In this document: piece after piece, positions 29,929-37,613 of the stretch | How positions within the stretch are numbered: the first letter of the stretch is position 1 | Layout: the number at the start of each line of letters is the position of its first letter | Assembly (NCBI GenBank): GCA_004296455.1 | Contig: AP018280.1 | Location: 1 to 64,000 of the forward strand | Length of the DNA: 64,000 bases | Source of the DNA: Calothrix sp. NIES-4101 | Lineage (GTDB): Bacteria; Cyanobacteriota; Cyanobacteriia; Cyanobacteriales; Nostocaceae | Direction: 5' to 3' | Translations under genes and position numbers: made by a program | Notes under the pieces: model-generated | The model's database searches: none | What the model was told of the DNA's origin: nothing | The model's input: the letters and a program-made list of their open reading frames with translations, nothing else

Positions 29929-30823
29929 GGGCTTTGAATGTGCTAAGTATTAACGACACTATTATTGTATGAAGCAATGGTGCCTTAAAACCAACAAAGT
30001 CAACAGCCTAGTCGTAGTCCCAGTAACGAGAAAATTTACTACGCCATTCCGAAAAAGAAAATACCTTAGATAAGGGGAATAAAAGTGCTTGGTATTCGCT
30101 TTCTGGGGTGGAACAGTCAATCCAATCGCTGTTTCGAGTTCGCATAATTTTTGATTCTGGTAATGCAATGATTGCCGATTTGCGATCACACTGAGGGTTG
30201 AGGCTTTTTTCAATATCTAGGTAGTACCATTTTTCAATTAATTTTTGACTTTTGGAGTCTTTAATGATTACTGACTGTTGTGACAAAAATGCCATAAATA
30301 AAGTGGTTAGTCTTTGCTGTCCATCTAGTAAAAGCAAACTCGGCTGTTGAGATGCATTATTTGTGACTCCATCAAGTAAGCGAGGTTTAAATTGTTGCTG
30401 CTGGATTCCTTGTTGTAGCATCATGACAGCACCAATCGGATAAGCCAGAGATATACTCGCCAATAAACACCGCACATGGCCATCGTCCCAGACCCAATCC
30501 CGTTGGAAATCTGGTAGTTGAATGCGTCCGATTTTGATATCTTTGAGAACATCAAATAAAGGATATTTAGTAATATCGAAGGTCGAAATAGAATCCATAG
30601 ATGGTGTTGCCATAATTATCATCGTCGAGATGGGAGCAAATACCTGTAAAAATATTGCGCGATCGCAAAGTCTTCCCTGTGTCTATTGCCCAAAACCTTT
30701 GATTACGGGTTGTGATTATTCAATTTCCCGATGAAATCTGAAACTGAGGATATGGAAAAGGATGATAATTGAAGGCATGAGGATATAAAAACTGAGAGCG
30801 ACTCAATTAATGACCATAAAATG

Positions 30824-30846
30824 TTTATTGCCATGATGGCAATAAA
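30824..30846. terminator. Perfect palindrome after the HTH gene
   Basis: TTTATTGCCAT-G-ATGGCAATAAA has 11-bp arms. It lies 18 bases past the stop of the minus-strand HTH gene and could end its transcript, although its core TTGCCA/TGGCAA also matches the operator-like sites at 30850 and 31211. Confidence 0.45.
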
Positions 30847-30849
30847 ATC

Positions 30850-30864
30850 TTGCCATTTGGCAAT
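30850..30864. promoter_or_regulatory. TTGCCATTTGGCAA palindrome at the gene end
   Basis: Identical to the site at 31211-31225, and overlaps the stop codon of the HTH gene. Possibly bound by that protein. Confidence 0.4.
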
Positions 30865-31217
30865 TAAGAATCGTTAAGATTTTTGCGCGGTTTTTTATGA
30901 TACATTTCTCGTAGCTTCTGTAGATACTCTGGTTCTGTATCGATCGCAGTCCAAATATGGTTGACTAAAGCTAGGCGTTGTTTGTGTTTTTCGCTGGGTG
31001 TTCTCCGGTCAGAACCTTGAGAAAACCAATGGTTAACTGTTGTTAGGGAACAGTCACAAATAAAAGCCAATTCCTCTCGTGACACTTCCCAGTGCCGAAG
31101 AAACTCGTCGAGTTCCATCAAATACTCGTTTAGGGGGTTTAGGTATGCGTTGAACGCATCCCAGTGTCTCTGAATTGGAATTTTTGGAGCAATACCCATA
31201 GCCATCCGGTTTGCCAT
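30864..31217 (-). CDS. Small helix-turn-helix protein (CAST cargo)
   Basis: 117 residues. The central part (FLRHWEVSREELAFICDCSL, TTVNHWFSQGSDRRTPS) is a helix-turn-helix of the Cro/XRE kind, followed by a helical tail. It is likely a DNA-binding regulator or antitoxin-like protein. Its start codon at 31217 lies inside a TTGCCATTTGGCAA palindrome, and an identical palindrome overlaps its end, which suggests self-regulation. It sits between the GmrSD-like gene and the type I system and may control the latter. Confidence 0.65.
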   Translation of the reverse strand: MANRMAMGIAPKIPIQRHWDAFNAYLNPLNEYLMELDEFLRHWEVSREELAFICDCSLTTVNHWFSQGSDRRTPSEKHKQRLALVNHIWTAIDTEPEYLQKLREMYHKKPRKNLNDS

Positions 31218-31225
31218 TTGGCAAT
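31211..31225. promoter_or_regulatory. TTGCCATTTGGCAA palindrome over the HTH start codon
   Basis: A perfect 14-bp palindrome that includes the ATG of the HTH gene. Occupancy would block translation start or transcription, the usual position for an autorepressor site. Confidence 0.45.
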
Positions 31226-31460
31226 CAACAGAGGCATCATAGCTTACCTAGTAGCAATTGTGGTCAAGAAAGAATTTGACCTTTGTATATTACATAGGCT
31301 CCGGGGTAAGTTCAGTTTAATATGACCTCGCTTATGGGGTTTTACAAAAGGCGATCGCGGACTCTTCCCGGAGAGCGATCGCTTTTTTTGTCTATTAAAT
31401 GCAAAGGTAGTTTCTATTGTATATATGGCTTGATTTGGGGAGTGTAACCTTAAAATGCTA

Positions 31461-31574
31461 ATGTCTGATGACAAGCCGCTTTGCGTCTACGCATCTCTTG
31501 ATGAAGGTAAACCTGTAATCCCTGTATGGTTAGATGTTATTTATGAGAAATTACAAAAAAAATTAGCCTCTTAA
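31461..31574 (+). pseudogene. Fragment of a second CvkR-like regulator
   Basis: A 37-residue frame with DEGKPVIPVWLDVIYEKLQK. This matches in pattern the end of the CvkR-like protein (EQGQSITPLWLDAI). It probably remains from a regulator gene lost by deletion, 20 bases upstream of hsdM. It might instead be a tiny functional peptide. Confidence 0.45.
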
Positions 31575-31594
31575 ATTAAGTACAAAAAATATAT

Positions 31595-33148
31595 ATGGTT
31601 GAACGTAATGGTAATGGTTACAAATCCTTAGAAAATTGGATTTGGGATGCTGCTTGCAGTATTCGTGGAGCGCAGGAAGCAGCGAAATATAAGGATTTTA
31701 TTCTGCCGTTGATTTTTACTAAACGACTCTGTGATGTATTTGATGATGAACTAAATCGCATTGCTGAGAAAGTCGGCTCTCGTGCTAAGGCGTTTAAGTT
31801 GGTCGCCCATGATCATAAATTGGTGCGGTTTTATTTGCCGTTGCAGCCAAAAAATCCTGATGATCCGGTGTGGTCGGTGATTCGCAAACTTTCAGATAAG
31901 ATTGGCGAGACTTTAACAGGATATTTACGAGAAATTGCTGGGGCAAATCCTTTACTGAAGGGAATCATTGACCGTGTAGATTTTAATGCTACTACTCACG
32001 GACAACGGGATTTAGATGATGACAGACTTTCAAACCTGATTGAAAAAATATCAGAGAAGCGTCTGGGGTTAAAGGATGTAGAGCCAGATATTATTGGGCG
32101 CAGTTATGAGTATTTGATTCGTAAATTTGCTGAAAATTCGGGACAGTCAGCAGGGGAATTTTACACGCCCAAGGAAGTGGGAATCATCATGGCCAAGATT
32201 ATGCAACCAGAACCAGGGATGACCATTTATGACCCCTGTTGTGGTTCAGCAGGTTTGTTGATTAAGTGCCAGTTAGTATTGCAAGAATCCCAAGGTTTAG
32301 CAAAAAAATTTGCGCCGTTGCAACTGTATGGACAAGAATACACGGGGAATACTTGGGCAATGGCCAACATGAACATGATTATTCACGATATGGAGGGAAA
32401 AATTGAAATCGGGGATACGTTTCGCTATCCCAAATTTAAGCAAGCAGGGAAGTTAGCACAGTTTGAGCGAGTGGTGGCTAACCCGATGTGGAATCAAGAC
32501 TGGTTTATAGAAAAGGATTATGACGGGGATGAGTTGGGGCGTTTTCCCAAGGGTGCAGGGTTTCCAGGAAAACAGTCTGCTGATTGGGGTTGGGTGCAGC
32601 ATATTTGGGCATCTTTAGATAAAACCGGAAGGGCGGCGATTGTTTTAGATACGGGTGCAGCGTCACGGGGTTCGGGTAATGCTAATAAAAATAAGGAGAA
32701 GGATGTCAGAAAGTGGTTTGTGGAACAGGATTTGATTGAAGGGGTGATTTATTTACCACAAAATCTGTTTTATAACACTTCTGCACCGGGTATTCTTTTA
32801 TTTTTGAATAAGGCTAAACCCAAAGAAAAACAAGGTAAATTGTTTTTGATAAATGCAAGTTTGGTATTTGCCAAAGGCGACCCGAAAAACTACATTCCGG
32901 ATGAGGGAATTGAGCGCATTGCCAGCACGTTTTTAAATTGGCAGGAAGAGGATAAATTTAGTCTGATTGTTTCTAAGGATAAAATTGCGAGTAATGATTA
33001 TAATATTTCACCTTCCCGTTATATTCATACAGCAGAAGCGGAGGAGTTTCGCTCGATTGCTGAGATTTTAGATGAGTTGGAGGTCTTGGAAAAGGAAGCT
33101 TCGGAAACAAATAGACTATTAATGAAGGTTTTAGGGGGATATAAATGA
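31595..33148 (+). CDS. hsdM: Type I restriction-modification methyltransferase subunit HsdM
   Basis: 517 residues. N-terminal HsdM domain (NWIWDAACSIRGAQEAAKYK, IFTKRLCDVFDDEL), then the N6-adenine methyltransferase with SAGEFYTPKEV, the S-adenosylmethionine site YDPCCGSAGLL, and catalytic box ANPMW in the place of the usual NPP(Y/F/W). NPMW occurs in some type I enzymes, so this is not necessarily loss of function. With HsdS it methylates a specific site. It starts the cargo operon hsdM-hsdS-AlbA-hsdR-ygjP. Confidence 0.95.
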   Translation: MVERNGNGYKSLENWIWDAACSIRGAQEAAKYKDFILPLIFTKRLCDVFDDELNRIAEKVGSRAKAFKLVAHDHKLVRFYLPLQPKNPDDPVWSVIRKLSDKIGETLTGYLREIAGANPLLKGIIDRVDFNATTHGQRDLDDDRLSNLIEKISEKRLGLKDVEPDIIGRSYEYLIRKFAENSGQSAGEFYTPKEVGIIMAKIMQPEPGMTIYDPCCGSAGLLIKCQLVLQESQGLAKKFAPLQLYGQEYTGNTWAMANMNMIIHDMEGKIEIGDTFRYPKFKQAGKLAQFERVVANPMWNQDWFIEKDYDGDELGRFPKGAGFPGKQSADWGWVQHIWASLDKTGRAAIVLDTGAASRGSGNANKNKEKDVRKWFVEQDLIEGVIYLPQNLFYNTSAPGILLFLNKAKPKEKQGKLFLINASLVFAKGDPKNYIPDEGIERIASTFLNWQEEDKFSLIVSKDKIASNDYNISPSRYIHTAEAEEFRSIAEILDELEVLEKEASETNRLLMKVLGGYK

Positions 33149-33575
33149 TGAAAGAGCAAAATTACATAATTGGCTAAGATATTTATGAAACTAAAATGAC
33201 GAATAAAACAAACGAAGATTATAAAAATACAGAGTTGGGTTGTATTCCTGAAAGTTGGCAAGTTGTTAAATTTGAAGACGTTTTAAATCTTTTTAATGGA
33301 TATGCTTTCAAATCTACCGATGCTGTAGAGTCTTCTAACACTCAACTAATCAGGATGGGCAACCTGTATCAAAATAAACTTGATTTAGAGCGTAGCCCCG
33401 TTTTTTATCCGGACATCTACGCGCAAAAATATTCTAAATATATTTTAAAAGAGGGAGATTTAATAATATCATTAACTGGAACTAGCGAAAAAGAAGATTA
33501 TGGTTTTACAGTCAAAATAAATAAAACAGATAAAAAATTACTACTCAATCAACGGGTCGCTAGGATTGATGTTAT

Positions 33576-34600
33576 AGCGTTTCCTATGCTAGTGAGGTAC
33601 AGTAACAGCAATGAGTAAACCAATTACGAATTTCATTTAAAGAGACTTTATTAAAAGCTATTTCAATAGCTTGTGCCAAATCTGGGTAAGTTCGGGCACC
33701 AATAGAACGTAGTGTCTCTTTAATTTTTGACCAGCAATTTTCAATTGGTGAAAACTCAGGAGAGTATGGTGGTAAATAAATTAATATAGCTCCTGCATCT
33801 TCAATCAATTTTTCAATATCTTTACCTAGATGAATAGAGCAATTATCCATAACAACACAAGCACCCTTCCAAAGTTTTGGGACTAATTTTTGAGAAATAA
33901 AAGCTTCAAATGTTAATCCATCAGTTGCACCCAAAATACTATATTGAGCAATGAGACCTCTCATACCTATTGCACCAATTAAAGAAACATTTTTGCTACG
34001 TTTATGGGGACGTTTACTATACGCTCTTTTTCCTTTAAGGGCACGAGCATTTTTTCTTATTAAAGACAAATTAACACCTGCTTCATCAATAAATATAAGG
34101 TTTTCAGGCAGAATGGCTTGAATTCTTAACCAAAACTCTACTCTTAACTTCTGAACTCTTTCAGTTTCTTTTTCCGAAGCGTGCAATGTTTTTTTTTACC
34201 GTGATGCCTATCTTCTTTAACATTCTATCGACTGTTGAGCGACCGATAAGAACACCTGTTTTTTGTTCTAAAGAAATACGAATTTCTGCCAACGTAGCAT
34301 CATTATTTGCTTCTACAATTTCTTCAAGAATTTTTAATTGCTGTTCGTTTAATTTCGGTGGAGTTTGCTCTTCCCTCACTTTCGGAGCAATATTTCCTGT
34401 TTCTCGATATTGTTTGAGTATTTTTTGAACAAAGCTTAAAGCAACTTTAAATCGAGTTGCAAGCTCGCGTTGTGATATTTTATCTTCGAGATAGGTATCA
34501 ACTATCTTCTGGCGTAAGTCAATTGAGTATGGTTTCATTTAGAATTTTTACCAGATGCACTACCTGATTAAATATCGTACCTCATCAGACTGAGAAGCGC
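33576..34600 (-). mobile_element. IS630-family element, 1025 bp, in hsdS
   Basis: Flanked by TA duplications (33574-33575 and 34601-34602), the IS630 hallmark. Ends are imperfect inverted repeats GCGTTTCCTATGC and (complement of the right end) GCGCTTCTCAGTC, both running into GAGGTAC. Confidence 0.93.
33584..34538 (-). CDS. IS630 transposase made by frameshifting
   Basis: Two frames overlap at a run of nine A (minus strand) near 34191. The upstream 125-residue frame holds the HTH (YSIDLRQKIVDTYLED, STVDRMLKKIGITVKK). The downstream 200-residue frame holds the DDE domain (IFIDEAGVNLS, VVMDNCSIH, YSPEFSPIENCWSKIK). A slip on the A run joins ITVKK to HASEKE. This layout is typical of active IS630 elements. 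Confidence 0.85.
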
Positions 34601-35580
34601 TATATCTCAAGGAATGTTAATTGTGACTATATTTTTTATTTCTTAAGATCCAGAATATTTTTAAACCCTTTGTATTTAACAGCAAAGGGAATGAAACAGG
34701 CCAATTTATCAACGAATACAATTAAGAAATTAAATGTTTTAATTCCTCCTTTAGAAGAACAGCGAAAAATTGCAAGTGTTTTGTCGCTTGTGCAGGATGC
34801 GATCGCACAACAAGAGCAACTGATAACGCTCACGACAGAACTGAAAAAAGTCCTCATGCAGAAATTATTCACAGAGGGAACTCGTAACGAACCGCAAAAG
34901 ATGACGGAAATTGGTTTTGTTCCTGAAAGTTGGGATGTTGTTACCCTTGAGAAAGCAGGTGAAGTTGTATACGGAATTCAGGCATCTGTTGCTAACAATA
35001 CTGAACTTATAGGTACGAAAATACTTACAAACAAAAATATTACCCTTGATGGTCAATTTGATCTTGAAAAACAAAACTACTTTGAACTAAAAACGGAAAA
35101 ACAAAGAAAAACTATTCTGAACAAAGGTGACATTCTTTTTAATTGGCGAAGTGGTAGTAAAGAACACGTAGGTAAAACAGCATATTTCGATTTAGATGGA
35201 GAATATACTCATTCGTCTTTTATTCTCCGTATTCGTCCCTATCCTATTGTGAATGGTAGATATATTTTTCATTACTTAACTTGGCTGCGAGAGTCGCAAT
35301 ATTTTTTGAAAAGTCATGATTATTCTGTAAATGCCACATTTAATAAAAGTGCTGTAAATGCTTTGCCAACAGCATTACCAAAACTTGAAGAACAAGAAAA
35401 AATTGCTCTTACATTAGACCTTATATGGGAGAAAATAAACGAGCATCAAGCAAAATTAAAAAATTTACAAGACCTATTCCGCACTCTCCTTCACCAACTC
35501 ATGACCGCCCAAATCCGAGTTGATGACCTAAAAAATCTTTCCGCCCTCAATCTCGAACTCCAGGGAGGAAATGAATAAAA

Positions 35581-37593
35581 ATGCTTTCCTTTGATGAACT
35601 CTGGGAACTCCTCACCACCCAAGATGAAAGTGTAGAAATAGAAGCCAAGAAAGCATCAGAGGTGGGTAAAAGTTGCTGGGAAACCGAACCGGGTTTAGGC
35701 GGTGGCTACCTGCTGCTGGGTATCAAATCCCCTCAAGACAGTAACGGGAACAGGTACGAAATTGAAGGACTTACAAACCCCGACAAAATTCAAACAGACT
35801 TAGCCAGCCAATGTAGCGAAATATTTAATATTCCTATCCGTCCCCACATAGAACTTGCTACCAAAGACGGAAAAACAGTAATTGTCGCTTTTATCACCGA
35901 AGCCCAACCCACAGAGAAACCTGTATTTATTAGAAATCAAGGACTTCCCAAAGGCGCATACAGACGCATTTCTTCTACTGACCAACGCTGTACAGAGAAA
36001 GATATACAACTATTTTTTCAAGAACGCAGTTATCAAACCTACGACACTACACCGATTCCCGATGCAACCTTAGATGATTTAGACCCAGAAGCGATCGCCG
36101 CTTACCGCAGAGAAAGACAAGCCATAAACCCCAACGCCAGCGAACTCAATTACGATGACCAGAGACTACTTTTTGCCCTAAATGCGATCGCCAAACATCC
36201 TACCCAAAAAGGAGAATACTGCCTTACCTTTGCTGGATTAATCTTATTCGGAAATGCGATCGCCCTGCGGCGTTACTTCCCCATGCACCGCATTGACTAC
36301 ATCCTTGTAGAAGGTAAGGAATGGGTTTCTGATCCTGATAAGCGGTATCAAAGTATCGAAATTCGTGAACCCCTGTTATTAGCCATTCCCAAATTAATTA
36401 CCCTCGTCCTTAACGATCTGCCGAAAGCCTTCGGACTCGAAGAAAACGAGATTCACCGTCGAGAAACCCCCCTCATTCCCCGTAAAGTTATCCGAGAGGC
36501 GATCGTTAATGCTGTCATGCACCGTAACTATAGGGAACGAAATCCCGTTCAGATTATCCGCTTCTCTGATCGGTTAGAAATTCGTAATCCTGGTTATTCT
36601 CTCAAACCCACAGATGAATTTGACCAACCCGGATCAAAAACTCGTAACGAAAAAATTGCCGCAGTCCTCCATGAAGTAAATATTGCAGAAACAAAAGGAT
36701 CTGGAGGTAGGGTTATGTTGGAAAAAATGCTAGAAGCCAACTTGAGTCTACCTTTGTTTGTTTCCAATCGAGATAGAGATTATTTTCACCTTACGCTTTT
36801 TACCCATCATCTCCTTGATGGAGAAGATATTGAATGGCTAACGCAGTTTAAAAACTATGGATTAAGTAATGATGAGGCCAAAGCACTTGTCATCTTAAAA
36901 CAGGGGGGAATTATTAATAATTTAATTTATCGTGTCACTAATGATGTTGATACTCTCACGGCCAGTCAACACCTGAGACGTTTACGAGATGCAGGACTGC
37001 TTGAACAACAAGGCAAAGGTTCAGCCACTTGCTACACCCTTAATCCTCAGTTTCTACCAAAAGAAAAAATTGCCATAGGTGAAGCAACACGAGTAGACAC
37101 AGAGAACTCAAACCTGGACAGTAGTACACCTGAGAGGGAAACCTTATCTGGACAGTCCCAAATTCCTAATCTGGACAGTAGTACACCTGAGACAGAAACC
37201 TTATCTGGACAGTCTCAAACCCCTAATCTGGACAGTAGTACACCTAGGACAGAAACCTTATCTGGACAGTCCCAAAACCCTAATCTGGACAGTAGTACAC
37301 TTAACCCTCAACAACTGAGCCTGGAATTATTTCCTACCACCGAAAAAGAACCCCTGGAAGATAGATTAGCGAAAATCGGTAAACGAACCAAACCAGAGGA
37401 AATTAAAAATTTAATCTTGGAATTGTGTGAAATAGAACCTCGTTCATCCAGTGAATTAGCGTCTTTACTGAAACGTAAGCGAAAATATTTATTAGATGAA
37501 TATTTAACACCTTTAATTGATGCAGGATTACTTGAATATACCAATCCTGACAAAAATGACCCGCATCAAACTTACCGCACTGTTCCAAAGTAA
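35581..37593 (+). CDS. AlbA_2 / HATPase_c_4 protein (Schlafen-AlbA type), cargo
   Basis: 670 residues. The N-terminal AlbA_2 putative DNA-binding domain has EIEAKKASEVGKS and GGGYLLLGIK, with KGAYRRISSTDQRC later. A GHKL-type ATPase half-domain follows (REAIVNAVMHRNYRERNPVQ, FSDRLEIRNPG, KGSGGRVM). Then come a helix-turn-helix stretch and, after residue 505, three and a half 19-residue repeats (NLDSSTPETETLSGQSQ). It ends in another winged-helix-like tail. Such genes are often found inside type I restriction operons. The role is unknown, perhaps regulation. It follows hsdS by two bases. Confidence 0.8.
   Translation: MLSFDELWELLTTQDESVEIEAKKASEVGKSCWETEPGLGGGYLLLGIKSPQDSNGNRYEIEGLTNPDKIQTDLASQCSEIFNIPIRPHIELATKDGKTVIVAFITEAQPTEKPVFIRNQGLPKGAYRRISSTDQRCTEKDIQLFFQERSYQTYDTTPIPDATLDDLDPEAIAAYRRERQAINPNASELNYDDQRLLFALNAIAKHPTQKGEYCLTFAGLILFGNAIALRRYFPMHRIDYILVEGKEWVSDPDKRYQSIEIREPLLLAIPKLITLVLNDLPKAFGLEENEIHRRETPLIPRKVIREAIVNAVMHRNYRERNPVQIIRFSDRLEIRNPGYSLKPTDEFDQPGSKTRNEKIAAVLHEVNIAETKGSGGRVMLEKMLEANLSLPLFVSNRDRDYFHLTLFTHHLLDGEDIEWLTQFKNYGLSNDEAKALVILKQGGIINNLIYRVTNDVDTLTASQHLRRLRDAGLLEQQGKGSATCYTLNPQFLPKEKIAIGEATRVDTENSNLDSSTPERETLSGQSQIPNLDSSTPETETLSGQSQTPNLDSSTPRTETLSGQSQNPNLDSSTLNPQQLSLELFPTTEKEPLEDRLAKIGKRTKPEEIKNLILELCEIEPRSSSELASLLKRKRKYLLDEYLTPLIDAGLLEYTNPDKNDPHQTYRTVPK
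37111..37305 (+). repeat. 57-bp tandem repeat, 3.4 units, in coding sequence
   Basis: Units start at 37111, 37168, 37225 and 37282 (partial). Each begins AA(C/T)CTGGACAGTAGTACAC and encodes NLDSSTP, then ETLSGQSQ. Units differ by only a few bases, so copy number probably changes by slippage without shifting the frame. Confidence 0.95.
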
Positions 37594-37613
37594 ATTCTAT
37601 CTTCATCCTCATT

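Larger units (their letters stand above)
28333..30010 (-). mobile_element. Insertion sequence, 1678 bp, in GmrSD-like gene
   Basis: Ends are inverted repeats TAGGCTGTTGACT (28333) and AGTCAACAGCCTA (ending 30010), flanked by the 9-bp duplication GTCGTAGTC (28324-28332 and 30011-30019). Two overlapping frames encode the transposase. I could not name the IS family with confidence. Confidence 0.92.
27133..30622 (-). pseudogene. GmrSD-like type IV restriction enzyme, split by an IS
   Basis: The N-terminal half (30622-30011) has the DUF262 motifs GRIQLPDFQRDWVW and LLLDGQQRLTTLF. The C-terminal half (28332-27133) has a DUF1524 HNH site (DSHHIFPVDWC, then NCLVNRTPLSAKTN). Fused DUF262-DUF1524 proteins of this kind cut modified phage DNA using nucleotide hydrolysis. 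A 1678-bp IS (28333-30010) with a 9-bp target duplication separates the halves. Without IS and one duplicate the frame reads YWDYD then PQKLQLIDTLE. It is CAST cargo, placed directly after the regulator gene. Confidence 0.88.
33196..35578 (+). pseudogene. hsdS: Type I specificity subunit HsdS, split by IS630
   Basis: The first target-recognition domain begins MTNKTNEDYK and IPESWQVVKFEDV, but is broken after ARIDV by an IS630 (33576-34600). It resumes in FYFLRSRIFL, and the conserved linker (IPPLEEQRKIASVLSLVQDA, LTTELKKVLMQKLF) follows. The second domain starts IGFVPESWDVV, and the C-terminal conserved region (LPKLEEQEKIALTLDLIWEK) follows. Removing the IS still leaves a one-base phase problem near 34620, so a second lesion is likely. 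Without HsdS neither methylation nor cleavage should work. The stretch from 34670 could still give a half-size subunit. Confidence 0.9.

Noticed and set aside
32461-32520. HsdM declared catalytically dead because of ANPMW instead of ANPP(F/Y/W)
   Set aside because: NPMW is, as I recall, a recurring variant in type I methyltransferases, so loss of activity cannot be claimed from it.
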